Origin: Eubacteriales Family XIII. Incertae Sedis bacterium
Lineage (GTDB): Bacteria > Bacillota > Clostridia > Peptostreptococcales > Anaerovoracaceae
DNA: 40,177 bases
Direction: 5' to 3'
NCBI GenBank assembly: GCA_031274195.1
Contig: JAISQM010000035.1
Coordinates: forward strand, 1-40,177
Shown: piece after piece, positions 1-9,457 of the stretch
Numbering within the stretch: the stretch's first letter is position 1
Layout of the letters: each line of letters opens with the position of its first letter
Program-made: the position numbers and the translations under genes
The notes under the pieces: model-generated
Told to the model about the DNA's origin: nothing
Seen by the model: only the letters and a program-made list of their open reading frames with translations
Database searches by the model: none

Positions 1-462
1 GGTTGGACATACGACGGGCAGTGGGACGACGACAAGATGAACGGAACCGGCCTGTACACCTTCAAAGACGGCTCCACCTATGAAGGCGAATTCAAAGACG
101 ATCTGAAATCCGGATTCGGGAAACGAAACTATCTGAACGGCGATGTCTACGAGGGCGAATGGAAAAAGGATAAGATCAACGGGCAAGGCAAGTATCTGTA
201 TGCAGACGGTTCGGTCTACGAAGGAGAGTGGAAGAACGACCTGCCGAACGGCAACGGCGTATATACGGGTACGGACGGATCAAGGCACGAAGGCGAATGG
301 AAAAACGGCGTCAAGGACGGCTTCGCCTTCAAGAACTATCCCGACGGCTCCAAATACCAAGGCGACTGGTCAAACGATATGCCAAACGGAAACGGTACAT
401 TCACCTACGCCAACGGATTCACACAGACAGGACTTTGGAAGAATGACAATTTCATGGAGTAG
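1..462 (+). CDS. MORN-repeat protein, 5' end outside the window
   Basis: The frame is open from base 1 (GWTYDGQWDDDKMNGTG). About six MORN-type repeats (YEGEWKNDLPNGNGVYT, YEGEFKDDLKSGFGK). Stop at 460-462. Confidence 0.9.
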   Translation, partial: GWTYDGQWDDDKMNGTGLYTFKDGSTYEGEFKDDLKSGFGKRNYLNGDVYEGEWKKDKINGQGKYLYADGSVYEGEWKNDLPNGNGVYTGTDGSRHEGEWKNGVKDGFAFKNYPDGSKYQGDWSNDMPNGNGTFTYANGFTQTGLWKNDNFME

Positions 463-480
463 AGAGGGCGGGTGCACGGC

Positions 481-633
481 ATGAATAAGGCGAAGCTCGC
501 GAAGACGATCCTCATAGCCCTTTTGGGCACTGCGGCACTCCTCTTTGTATTTGATATCTATGAAAAAAGCCGGGAAAGACGAAAAAAAGCGTTTGGAGAA
601 AGGGCAGATTTCGGATTCAATCAAACGGTATAA
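481..633 (+). CDS. Small (50 aa) single-TM hypothetical protein
   Basis: ATG at 481 translates to MNKAKLAKTILIALLGTAALLFVFDIYEKSRERRKKAFGERADFGFNQTV. Hydrophobic segment followed by a basic tail. It is below the ORF-track length cutoff. Confidence 0.45.
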   Translation: MNKAKLAKTILIALLGTAALLFVFDIYEKSRERRKKAFGERADFGFNQTV

Positions 634-684
634 CTTGAAATACTCCAGATATGGCACTTTGCACATTAATATTCGTGCAATAAC

Positions 685-714
685 TTGATATGGCACATTA
701 TTTTGTGCTATAAT
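685..714 (+). promoter_or_regulatory. Promoter of the toxin-antitoxin locus
   Basis: TTGATA (685-690), 18-bp spacer, TATAAT (709-714). Confidence 0.6.
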
Positions 715-745
715 TCAAGTAGCCGGTGAACCATCAAGGATAGGG

Positions 746-1084
746 GTGATAGTGATGTCCGAAACAACGAATTTAAGCATACGAATCGATCGTGATTTGA
801 AAGACGAGGCGGATCGGATTTTTAGCGCGTTGGGTATGAACCTGACCACTGCGATTACCGTGTTTGTGCGCCAAGCGGTGAGACAGAAAAAAATCCCGTT
901 TGAAATTGCTCTTGCCACAGACAGTGAGGATCGGGGAGTCACCATGCAGGATGCGATGGTCGCCTCCGAAAGAATATGGCAAAACTCTATTCAGAACGGC
1001 ACAGACAAGATGACCTCGACAGAAATTGATGCGGAAATTGCGTCCGCACGGGTGCAACGAAAAATGAGAAGGGCGAATCAATGA
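746..1084 (+). CDS. RelB/DinJ family antitoxin
   Basis: ETTNLSIRIDRDLKDEADRIFSALGMNLTTAITVFVRQAVRQKKIPFEI is a typical RelB/DinJ ribbon-helix-helix N-terminus. ATGA overlap with the downstream PIN ORF. Start could be 755 (MSETTN). Confidence 0.88.
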   Translation: MIVMSETTNLSIRIDRDLKDEADRIFSALGMNLTTAITVFVRQAVRQKKIPFEIALATDSEDRGVTMQDAMVASERIWQNSIQNGTDKMTSTEIDAEIASARVQRKMRRANQ

Positions 1085-1266
1085 ATGCGCTTTGCGTTGT
1101 TCTTGACACGAATATTCTCGTTTCTGCTCTGCTGTCGCCATTAGGCAATCCCGCAAAGGTCTACAAGATGTTTTTGACACGGGAATTGGATTTAGTTTTC
1201 AGTACGGATATTTTTGCTGAGTATAGGGATGTCTTATTCCGGCACATTCAACACTTTCTTATATAA
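1081..1266 (+). pseudogene. PIN-domain toxin (COG1569/PIN_3-like), C-terminally truncated
   Basis: VVLDTNILVSALLSPLGNPAKVYK...DIFAEYRDVLFR matches the N-terminal PIN motifs. The ORF stops at 61 aa, where family members are roughly 130-150 aa. Confidence 0.65.
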
Positions 1267-1417
1267 TCGCAACGAGGTGATTATTTATGCCTCGAGGCTC
1301 ACGGAATAAAATTACAAGCGACATCAATCAAACACGCAGTTAGTTATTCAACGCGATATTGGTGTGTCAAATTATACGTCCTCTTGACACGCGCGTCGTC
1401 TTGGCGCAAAACGCGGC

Positions 1418-1426
1418 TGATATAAT
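1418..1426 (+). promoter_or_regulatory. Extended -10 promoter candidate upstream of trkA
   Basis: TGATATAAT (TGN-TATAAT) about 87 bp before the trkA start. No good -35. Confidence 0.4.
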
Positions 1427-1512
1427 AACATGAAATCCGCGAAAGCTCTTGTTTTCAGTTCGAAAAGTGTTACAATTATATCCATGTTGCATGAAAATCG
1501 GGGGGAACGAAT

Positions 1513-2859
1513 ATGAAGATTGCCATTGTCGGCGCGGGGAAATTGGGGCTCAAGATCGCGGAGATGCTCATTGGCGGAGACCATGCGGTCACGGTCATAG
1601 ATAAGGACGAGGAACTGATCGGCAGGCTCGGCACGTCGCTCGACATCATGAGCGTGGTGGGGAACGGCAAAGAGGTCTCGCTGCTGAATGAGGTCGGAAT
1701 CTCCTCGTATGACTATCTCATCGCGACGACGGACAGGGATGAGAAGAATATCGTCATCGCGTCTACGGCCAAGCGGTTGGGCGTGAATAAGGTGATCGCG
1801 CGGCTCAGGGATCCGGAGCATATGGGGCAGCGCGGTTTCATCATGGAGTCTTTCGGCATCGACTATGTGACGAATCCCGATCTTGGCGTCGCGGAGGAGA
1901 TCAATAAATATTTGGTGGAAAAATACACCTTGAGCAACGGCGTGTTCTATGCGGGGCGCGTGTCCATGTTGGAATTCATCGCGGAGAAGATTCCGGAGCT
2001 CGTTGGACTCACGACGAAGGCTGCGGAGCAGACGCTGAAGGGTGCGCGGGTCGTGGCCATTTCGAAGAACGGAAAGGTGATCGTTTCGGGCGCGGGCGAG
2101 ATTCTCATCGGCGCGGAGGACGATCTGTACGTGATCGGGGAGCGGAGCATCATCGACAGCTTGAGCAAGAAGGTGTACGAACGGGGAAAGTATACGGATA
2201 TACAGAAAGTGATGATCGCCGGCGGCGGCAAGGCGGGACTCTATCTTGCGGGAATGCTCGAGGAGTTCGGCGCTTCCGTGAAGATCATCGATTCGGATAA
2301 GGCGCGGTGTCAGTATCTGTCCACGCATCTGCACAACGTCCTCATTCTGCACGGGGACGCTACGGACGTGAATCTGCTTAGGGATGAGAATTTCGGGGAA
2401 ATGGACGCTTTTGTCAGCGTGACGGGTTTCGACGAGGAAAATCTCCTGTTGGCGCTCATGGCGAAACAGGCCGGCATCGAGGATGTGATCGCGAAGATCA
2501 GCCGGGAGAGCTTCGGGGATCTGATCGAGAGCATGGGCGTGGATATGGCGCTGAATCCCGTCGATATTTCCGCGAACCACATATTGCGATTTTTGCAGGG
2601 TTCGAAGATCATCTCCTCGCAGATCATTCAGGGGCAGGCGGAGTTGATCCAGATCGCGATAGAGGACGACATGGTGCTGTCGGATAAGCCGATCGCTCGC
2701 CTGAAACTGCCGGAGGGCATGATGATCGCGGCCATACAGCGGGGAGGCAAGGTGATTGTTCCCGACGAGATCACGCGGGTGGAGGACGGAGATCGGGTCA
2801 TCATCCTGTCCCTGCTTTCCGACGCGTTCGATTTGGAGAAGCTGCTCAGGACGAGATAG
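1513..2859 (+). CDS. trkA: Trk system potassium transporter TrkA
   Basis: Two Rossmann RCK-N domains (MKIAIVGAGKLGLKIAEMLIGGDHAVTVIDKDEE; KVMIAGGGKAGLYLAGMLEEFGASVKIIDSD) plus RCK-C regions. Followed by trkH. Confidence 0.95.
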   Translation: MKIAIVGAGKLGLKIAEMLIGGDHAVTVIDKDEELIGRLGTSLDIMSVVGNGKEVSLLNEVGISSYDYLIATTDRDEKNIVIASTAKRLGVNKVIARLRDPEHMGQRGFIMESFGIDYVTNPDLGVAEEINKYLVEKYTLSNGVFYAGRVSMLEFIAEKIPELVGLTTKAAEQTLKGARVVAISKNGKVIVSGAGEILIGAEDDLYVIGERSIIDSLSKKVYERGKYTDIQKVMIAGGGKAGLYLAGMLEEFGASVKIIDSDKARCQYLSTHLHNVLILHGDATDVNLLRDENFGEMDAFVSVTGFDEENLLLALMAKQAGIEDVIAKISRESFGDLIESMGVDMALNPVDISANHILRFLQGSKIISSQIIQGQAELIQIAIEDDMVLSDKPIARLKLPEGMMIAAIQRGGKVIVPDEITRVEDGDRVIILSLLSDAFDLEKLLRTR

Positions 2860-2886
2860 GGATTTTTTGGCCGGGGAAATATAGAT

Positions 2887-4353
2887 ATGAATCTGAATCA
2901 CAAACTCATCTTAAAGGTTATCGGCATGGTCTGCCTCATCATTGGCGGCGCTATGCTTCCATGTTTCGTCGCGTCGCTGATTTTCGGCGAATACGGCATG
3001 ACTTCCGCTTTCGGTGTGATCATTGCCGCGCAGTTGATCGCGGGCGCGATCCTTGTCTTTGGCATCAGAAATGTCCGCCCGAGCATAAGGGTGCGCGACG
3101 GGCTTTTGGTCGTGGCGATGTGTTGGCTTTTGGCCTCCGTGTTGGGCGCGTTGCCCTATGTCGTTTCGGGGGAGATGGACTCTTTCGTGGATGGATTCTT
3201 CGAATCCGTGTCGAGCTTTACCACGAGCGGCGCGACTCTGCTGTCCAATCTTGCGGAGATGCCGAACAGTCTGCTGCTCTGGCGTTCTCTCTCCAATTGG
3301 ATTGGCGGTATGGGCATCCTCATTTTCGCCATCTCCATCTTGCCCGCGCTGGGCATGGGCGCGGCGAATATCATGAATGCCGAAACGACGGCGCCCACGA
3401 TAGATAAGGTCAAGTCGCGCATGTCGGATAACGCGAAGCACCTCTACCTGATCTATTTCGCGTTCACCGCCATCGAGTTCGTGCTGCTGATGTTCAGCGG
3501 AGAGATGAGCCCGTATGACGCGCTGATCCACGCATTTGGCAGCATGGCGAACGGGGGACTTTCAAATTACGCGGATGGTGTTCATCATTTCAACAGTCTC
3601 TACATTGAAATCGTCGTGGCGATATTCTGCGTTTTGGCAGCTATGAATTTCATTTCGTATCAGCTGATCTTCCGAAGGCGATTCCGGGACTTTTTCAAGG
3701 AGCCTGAGATTCGCGTGTTTTTCATCATCCTCTTTGGTGTCATGATTTTAACGATCTTCATCCTCAATTGGAAAGGTGTTTACGACAGCTTAGGGGAGAC
3801 AATTCGGTATGGATTTTTTCAGGTCGTTTCCTTCGTCACCACCGCCGGGTATGCGAGTACGGATTACGGCGCGTGGCCCGGGTTCTGCAAGATGCTCATG
3901 TTCGCGGCGCTTTTTGTCGGGGGCTGTTCCGCCTCCACCAGCGGCGGACTGAAGATCATCCGCTTTTCCGTCATCCTTGCGCTGATTCGGAGAAATGTCT
4001 ATAAGCGGCTTCATCCGAACGCCGTCGTGGCCGTGAAATTGGGCGAAAAGCCTATATCGGCGGATCGCGTGTCGAATATAACGGTCTATGTATTCGTCTA
4101 TATGCTGGTCTTTGCCGTCGGCAGTCTGATCCTGTCTTTCGATGGATTGAGCGTGACGACCACCACGAGTGCTGTGATCGCGGCCTTGTCCAACATAGGA
4201 TTGGCCTTTGGGCAGCTGGAATATAACAGCACCTATGAGATATTCTCGGCGGGCGGGCGGCTCTTGCTCAGTCTGCTCATGCTCATCGGGCGGCTGGAGC
4301 TGTTTACGATCATATTGCTGTTTACGCCTACCTTTTGGCGGCCGGATCGCTGA
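2887..4353 (+). CDS. trkH: TrkH family potassium uptake protein
   Basis: Polytopic membrane protein with filter-like motifs (SSFTTSGATLLSN, SFVTTAGYASTDYG, TTTTSAVIAALSNIGLAFG). Adjacent to trkA. Confidence 0.95.
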   Translation: MNLNHKLILKVIGMVCLIIGGAMLPCFVASLIFGEYGMTSAFGVIIAAQLIAGAILVFGIRNVRPSIRVRDGLLVVAMCWLLASVLGALPYVVSGEMDSFVDGFFESVSSFTTSGATLLSNLAEMPNSLLLWRSLSNWIGGMGILIFAISILPALGMGAANIMNAETTAPTIDKVKSRMSDNAKHLYLIYFAFTAIEFVLLMFSGEMSPYDALIHAFGSMANGGLSNYADGVHHFNSLYIEIVVAIFCVLAAMNFISYQLIFRRRFRDFFKEPEIRVFFIILFGVMILTIFILNWKGVYDSLGETIRYGFFQVVSFVTTAGYASTDYGAWPGFCKMLMFAALFVGGCSASTSGGLKIIRFSVILALIRRNVYKRLHPNAVVAVKLGEKPISADRVSNITVYVFVYMLVFAVGSLILSFDGLSVTTTTSAVIAALSNIGLAFGQLEYNSTYEIFSAGGRLLLSLLMLIGRLELFTIILLFTPTFWRPDR

Positions 4354-6340
4354 GCGAGAAATTGATCTCCCGATTGTCCGCATCCACGGATGTGACGATG
4401 ATCCGCACGCGGTCGCCGAGGGCGTAGATTTTGCCGCTTTCCTGTCCGACGATCCTGTAGTGATCCGCTTCGAAATCGTAATAGTCGTCGGTCAGTGTGT
4501 CAAATCCGATCATCCCCTCGACGGTGTTCTCCAGTTCCGCGAACAGACCGAAAGACGTGACGCCGCTGATGATGGCGTCGTATTCCTCTCCGATATGCCG
4601 GGTCATGAATTCCGCTTTCATGCGTTTTTCCGCTTCTCGTTCCAGCATCGTGGCTCGTTGCTCGGTTCCTGAGGAGCGCTTTGCCGCCGCGTCCGTCTTT
4701 TTCTTGAAGATACGGACGCGCTTCGCGGGCAGCTTGCCGGCGAGGCTTTCCTTTATGATCCGGTGGATGATGAGATCGGGATAGCGCCGGATGGGCGAGG
4801 TAAAGTGGCAGTAATATTTGAGCGCCAGACCGAAATGACCCAGACATTCGACGCCATACACCGCTTTCTGCATGGAACGCAAGCAGACCTTCGACAGGAT
4901 ATCTTCTTCCGTCTGTCCTTTTATCGTGTGAAGCAGCTCACTCAGCGCGAGGGGCGTGACATTATCAGGTCTGCCCTTGAGCTTCAGGCCGAACTGCGCG
5001 ATCAACTTCATGAATGCGCGCATCTTTTCCGTGTCCGGCCGCTCGTGCACCCGATACACAAAGGGTATGTGCATTTGGGCAAATTGCTTCGCCACCGTCT
5101 CGTTGGCCAAGATCATGAATTCTTCGATCATGCGGTTTGCCGTGCGCCGCTCATAGGTCTTTATATCCGTCGGCAGACCGTGCGCGTCCAAGGCGACGGT
5201 CGCTTCGCGCAGATCGAAGTCGATGCTGCCGCGACGGTGACGCGCGCCTTCGAGGATGTGCGCCAGTTCTCCCATAAGCGCAATATCCGCCGCGATGTGG
5301 CGGTATCGTTTTCGCTGAAACGCGTCGTCCTTTTCAAGAAGATCGGAGACATCGTCGTATACCAATCTCGCCGTCGAGTGAATGACACTCTCATACAGTT
5401 CGTGGCGGACGACTTCCCCGTTTTCATCCACCTCCATATCGACGGAGAGAGTGAGCCTGTCCACACCTTCGTTCAGACTGCATATATCGTTTGACAGGGC
5501 GGCGGGCAGCATCGGAATGACCGCGTCGGGCAGATATACGCTGGTGCCGCGATTCAGCGCCTCCATGTCTATCGCGCTGCCGGCGGCGACATAATGGCAC
5601 ACGTCCGCGATGTGTACGCCCAACAGATAATGTCCGTTATCCAATCTGTCGATCGAAACCGCGTCGTCGAAATCCTTCGAATCGGCGCCGTCGATGGTGA
5701 AGATCGTTTTTTTCCGCAGATCGCGCCTAGGCGGCTTGCCCGGGCGAACCTTCGCGATATCCTCGTCCGAGACGCATTGGGGCGTCGTTTCGGCCTCTGC
5801 GATCGCCTCGGGCGGAAAATCCTCAATGATGCCGAAGCTGCGCACGAGCGCCCGCATGACGCCGCTCGCGTCTCCGGCTCTGCCGAGGACCTCCGTGATC
5901 ACGCCTTCCGCCGGTTTTCGTCTGTCCGGATATTTTGTGATCCTCGCTACGACCTTGTCGCCCGGCTTGGCCTTCCCGAAATCCTCGTTTGCGATGCGCA
6001 CTTCCTCGCCATTGGTCTTGTCGTCCGGTATGACGAGACCGCCATGCGGCAGACGCGCAAAGGTGCCAACCATCTCGTCCGCGGCTCGCTCGACGATCTT
6101 GCGCACATAGCCTTCGCGCGAATCTCCGCGGCGGCTGTCAAGGTAGACGATGACATCCACAAGGTCGCCGTTCATGGCGCCATTGAGTTTGCGCGCCGAG
6201 ATGTAAATATCACCCGTGCCATTCTCCGGAATGAGGAAGCCGAAGCCGCGCCGCGTTTTGCGGAGGACGCCTCTGACGGTCGCTTCCGATCCCGTCTGAC
6301 GTTTTCGTCCTTTGTATCGATACTTTTTTCGTGTTTTCAT
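4328..6340 (-). CDS. rnr: Ribonuclease R
   Basis: RNB motifs (TIDGADSKDFDDAVSIDRL, GVHIADVCHYV, YCHFTSPIRRYPDLIIHR), cold-shock-type N-terminus and C-terminal S1 domain. Likely start MKTRKKYRYKG; the ORF extends to 6376. Confidence 0.95.
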   Translation of the reverse strand: MKTRKKYRYKGRKRQTGSEATVRGVLRKTRRGFGFLIPENGTGDIYISARKLNGAMNGDLVDVIVYLDSRRGDSREGYVRKIVERAADEMVGTFARLPHGGLVIPDDKTNGEEVRIANEDFGKAKPGDKVVARITKYPDRRKPAEGVITEVLGRAGDASGVMRALVRSFGIIEDFPPEAIAEAETTPQCVSDEDIAKVRPGKPPRRDLRKKTIFTIDGADSKDFDDAVSIDRLDNGHYLLGVHIADVCHYVAAGSAIDMEALNRGTSVYLPDAVIPMLPAALSNDICSLNEGVDRLTLSVDMEVDENGEVVRHELYESVIHSTARLVYDDVSDLLEKDDAFQRKRYRHIAADIALMGELAHILEGARHRRGSIDFDLREATVALDAHGLPTDIKTYERRTANRMIEEFMILANETVAKQFAQMHIPFVYRVHERPDTEKMRAFMKLIAQFGLKLKGRPDNVTPLALSELLHTIKGQTEEDILSKVCLRSMQKAVYGVECLGHFGLALKYYCHFTSPIRRYPDLIIHRIIKESLAGKLPAKRVRIFKKKTDAAAKRSSGTEQRATMLEREAEKRMKAEFMTRHIGEEYDAIISGVTSFGLFAELENTVEGMIGFDTLTDDYYDFEADHYRIVGQESGKIYALGDRVRIIVTSVDADNREINFSLSDPAAKR

Positions 6341-6445
6341 GATCACTATTATATCATAGATTTTCCCGCTTGACAAACAAAAGAATTACTGGTAGCATAT
6401 GTCATATCAAATGTTTGGGAATTTTGTTTACGAATGGAGTGAGAT

Positions 6446-6805
6446 GTGAAAATTGGAGCGCAAGGGGAAATCGACGCCGCTTCTTATCTGGAGCGGCGGG
6501 GTTATCGGATATTATCGAAAAATTTCACCTGCAAGCAGGGGGAGATAGACCTCATCGCGTATCGCGACGATACGATCTGTTTTGTGGAGGTTAAAAGCCG
6601 GCGGAACATGCGCTATGGTCGACCCTCCGAGGCGGTGACGGCGAACAAGCAGGCGCATATCAGGCAGACGGCTTCCTATTTTCTGTTCAGTCGATGGAAC
6701 AAATTGCCCGTGCATGAAAAGACCTGTTTTCGCTTCGATGTGATAGAGGTGTTTTATGAGGATGGCAAGGCGCGGGTTGAGTGTATCGAGAACGCGTTTT
6801 GCTGA
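6446..6805 (+). CDS. yraN: UPF0102/YraN family endonuclease-like protein
   Basis: GTG start. GAQGEIDAASYLERRGYRILSKNFTCKQGEIDLIAYRDDTICFVEVKSR is the YraN signature. Confidence 0.95.
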   Translation: MKIGAQGEIDAASYLERRGYRILSKNFTCKQGEIDLIAYRDDTICFVEVKSRRNMRYGRPSEAVTANKQAHIRQTASYFLFSRWNKLPVHEKTCFRFDVIEVFYEDGKARVECIENAFC

Positions 6806-6821
6806 ATGAAAGAGGTGTGAA

Positions 6822-8399
6822 ATGACAACATCCAAGGTGCTGACCGCGTCGCTTTGCGGTCTTGATGTCGAGCTCGTGAGCGTGGAGACGGATCTGTCGC
6901 AGGGGCTTCCCGCGCTGTCGTTGGTTGGACTCCCAAATCTTACGGTGCGGGAGTCGAAGGATCGCATCCGTTCGGCGATCACGAATTCGGGTTTTCGGTT
7001 TCCGATGAACCGCATTACGATCAACCTATCTCCCGCGGATACGAGGAAAGAGGGCAGCCATTTCGATCTGCCGATGGCCGTGGGTATCGTCGCCGCGTCG
7101 GATAGTATTGCCCCGGATGTTCTAAGGACGGCGGCCTTTATCGGAGAGCTGTCTCTGGATGGCTCGCTCAATCGAACCGAGATGGCTGCGGCTCTGTTGC
7201 TGGGTCTGCGAGAGAAAGGGATCAAGAAAGTGTTTTTGCCGGAGGAAAATCTAAATGACGCGTCCTGTATCGATGATATGGAATGTTTTCCCGCGACGCA
7301 TCTGAAGCAGGTGTTGGATCATCTGTCGGGAGAATGGGACATCGTACCGATCTTGACGCGGAGCGAGAAAAACGGGGCGGCGCAGGCTTTGATGCGGACG
7401 GATATCGGAGATTTCAGCGAGGTGAAAGGACAGGAGCGGGCAAAACGCGCGTTACAGATCTGTGCGGCGGGCCGGCATGGTCTCGCGATGTATGGGCCTC
7501 CGGGGACGGGCAAGAGTATGCTCGCGTCCCGGATTCCCACCATCCTTCCTGAGCTCGAAAAGGATGAGATTCTGGAGGTCACAAAACTGTACAGCATCGC
7601 GGGAGAGAGCAGCAGGGCGAAGTGCCCGGCCGCAGAGCGGCCCTTCCGTGCGCCGCACCATTCCATCACGGCCGCCGCCATGGTCGGAGGCGGGCGGCAA
7701 CCCAAGCCGGGGGAACTCTCGCTCGCGCATCGGGGAGTGCTCTTTTTGGACGAACTGCCGGAGTTTGAGCGCCGGACGCTCGACATGCTGCGCCAGCCTC
7801 TGGAGGACGAATACATCGATCTTTCGCGCGTGGGTTATCGTAACCGGTATCCCTGCCGCTTCATTTTGATCGTCGCCATGAATCCATGTCCCTGCGGGTA
7901 TTATGGCGATCCGTCCCACACCTGTACCTGCGGAGAGGCGCAGCGGCAAAGGTATCTCTCGAAGGTCTCGGGGCCGTTTTTGGACAGGATCGATATGCAC
8001 GTGCGGGTGGCGGGCGTGGAATACGCGGCATTGCAGGGCGCGGAAGGCGCGTCGTCGGAGGAACTCATGGAGGGGGTCTTGCGGGCGCGAAAGATGCAGC
8101 GGCGACGTTATGTCGAGGATGGCGGCGGACAGGACGAATCCGGCACGTTCGATATCTGCAATGCCCGGCTCACGCCGGAACAGACCGAACGATATTGCCG
8201 CCCGGAGGGCGAGGCGGAGGAACTGCTGCGCAAGGCGTACAGCGTGTACGGATTTAGCGCCAGACAGGGCAAGAAGATGCTGCGTATCGCGCGAACCATC
8301 GCGGACATCGAAGGCTCGGAAAACATTGAGTCTTCCCATGTGTCCGAGGCGATCAGTTATCGGCGCCCTTCGGAGATGGGAGGCGGCTATGACGCGTAA
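6822..8399 (+). CDS. comM: YifB/ComM family Mg-chelatase-like AAA ATPase
   Basis: Walker A MYGPPGTGKSMLASRIPTILP; HRGVLFLDELPEF; MNPCPCGYYGDPSHTCTC. Confidence 0.95.
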   Translation: MTTSKVLTASLCGLDVELVSVETDLSQGLPALSLVGLPNLTVRESKDRIRSAITNSGFRFPMNRITINLSPADTRKEGSHFDLPMAVGIVAASDSIAPDVLRTAAFIGELSLDGSLNRTEMAAALLLGLREKGIKKVFLPEENLNDASCIDDMECFPATHLKQVLDHLSGEWDIVPILTRSEKNGAAQALMRTDIGDFSEVKGQERAKRALQICAAGRHGLAMYGPPGTGKSMLASRIPTILPELEKDEILEVTKLYSIAGESSRAKCPAAERPFRAPHHSITAAAMVGGGRQPKPGELSLAHRGVLFLDELPEFERRTLDMLRQPLEDEYIDLSRVGYRNRYPCRFILIVAMNPCPCGYYGDPSHTCTCGEAQRQRYLSKVSGPFLDRIDMHVRVAGVEYAALQGAEGASSEELMEGVLRARKMQRRRYVEDGGGQDESGTFDICNARLTPEQTERYCRPEGEAEELLRKAYSVYGFSARQGKKMLRIARTIADIEGSENIESSHVSEAISYRRPSEMGGGYDA

Positions 8400-9255
8400 A
8401 TCGGAGGTCGCTTTTGTCACACCGCGCGACGAGTCCTATCCCGCTTTGCTGCGCAATATCGAAAACCCGCCGAAAAAGCTGTACTATGAGGGCGAACTTT
8501 CTCTGCTCTCTCGGCCCGCCGTCGCTGTGGTCGGCGCGAGAAAGGCGACGGAGTACGGCAGATGGGCGGCCATAAGCATAGCAAAGCGATACGCGGAATG
8601 CGGGCTTGTCGTGGTCAGCGGCATGGCAGCCGGCATCGACACCTTTGCCCACACGGGCGCGCTGGAGGGCAATGGATCGACCGTCGCGGTGCTGGGTTGC
8701 GGCATCGACATCTGCTATCCGCGGTCGAATCTGCGCCTGCGGGAGTCCATTCTGCAAAACGGCCTCATTCTGTCCGAATATCCTCCGGAAACTCAGCCGA
8801 CGAGATTCACCTTCCCCGCGCGCAATCGCATCATAAGCGGTCTGTCTCTGGCTACCGTTATCGTGGAGGCTGGGCTGTCGAGCGGCTCTCTCATCACGGC
8901 GGAATGGGCGGCGAAGCAGGGCCGCGAAGTCTACGCGGTGCCCGGAAATATCAACAGGCAGGTCAGTATCGGCTGCAACAAGCTCATATACGACGGGGCG
9001 CGGCCGTTGGTGTTTATCGACGATGTGCTGACAGACCTCGGTATCAAAACCGAAGCGCGGCGGGAGGATGTCCGCGGACTCAGCGAGGAGGAGCGGATCG
9101 CCTTTGACGCGATACGGGATAACGGGGAATTAAATGTGGATGATCTCGCGCTTTTGACCGGAAATTCCGTGCAAAAATCGGCGGCGCTTGTCACGATTTT
9201 GGAGATAAAAGGCCTCGTGGGCTACTATAGTGGCAAAATACTCATTGCAAAGTGA
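8389..9255 (+). CDS. dprA: DNA-processing protein DprA
   Basis: VAVVGARKATEYGRWAA...VVSGMAAGIDTFAHTGALEGNGSTVAVLGCGIDICYPRSN...SEYPPETQPTRFTFPARNRIISGLS; C-terminal winged helix. Start MTRKSEVAF overlaps the end of comM. Confidence 0.95.
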   Translation: MTRKSEVAFVTPRDESYPALLRNIENPPKKLYYEGELSLLSRPAVAVVGARKATEYGRWAAISIAKRYAECGLVVVSGMAAGIDTFAHTGALEGNGSTVAVLGCGIDICYPRSNLRLRESILQNGLILSEYPPETQPTRFTFPARNRIISGLSLATVIVEAGLSSGSLITAEWAAKQGREVYAVPGNINRQVSIGCNKLIYDGARPLVFIDDVLTDLGIKTEARREDVRGLSEEERIAFDAIRDNGELNVDDLALLTGNSVQKSAALVTILEIKGLVGYYSGKILIAK

Positions 9256-9266
9256 CTGCAATGTTA

Positions 9267-9413
9267 TATAATAGCCGTGGATATGATATAATAGCCGCGC
9301 ATTTTATGATATAATAGCCGCTTCACGGCTATTATATGGATCTAATGCCCTCCGCTTTGCGGAGATGGCGGATTATATCAAAAATGCTCCGCATTTTATG
9401 ATATAATAGACGA
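9267..9413 (+). repeat. Nested TATAATAGCCG direct and inverted repeats with TATGATATAAT motifs upstream of topA
   Basis: TATAATAGCCG at 9267-9277, 9287-9297 and 9310-9320; reverse complement CGGCTATTATA at 9326-9336; further TATGATATAAT ending at 9407. Confidence 0.8.
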
Positions 9414-9457
9414 GAACGCTTTTCACGACAATATGAGGAACAGGAGATCATGAATAC

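Noticed and set aside
1372-2901. 509-aa minus-strand ORF opposite trkA
   Set aside because: Low-complexity His/Arg/Asp-rich antisense shadow of a clear trkA gene in a GC-biased genome; no family motifs.
4763-6373. Several + strand ORFs (243-259 aa) inside rnr
   Set aside because: Antisense to a well-supported ribonuclease R; no conserved motifs.
9267-9413. Repeat array considered as CRISPR
   Set aside because: Units are only 11 bp, spacing is 9-12 bp, one copy is inverted and they contain -10 promoter motifs; no cas genes.
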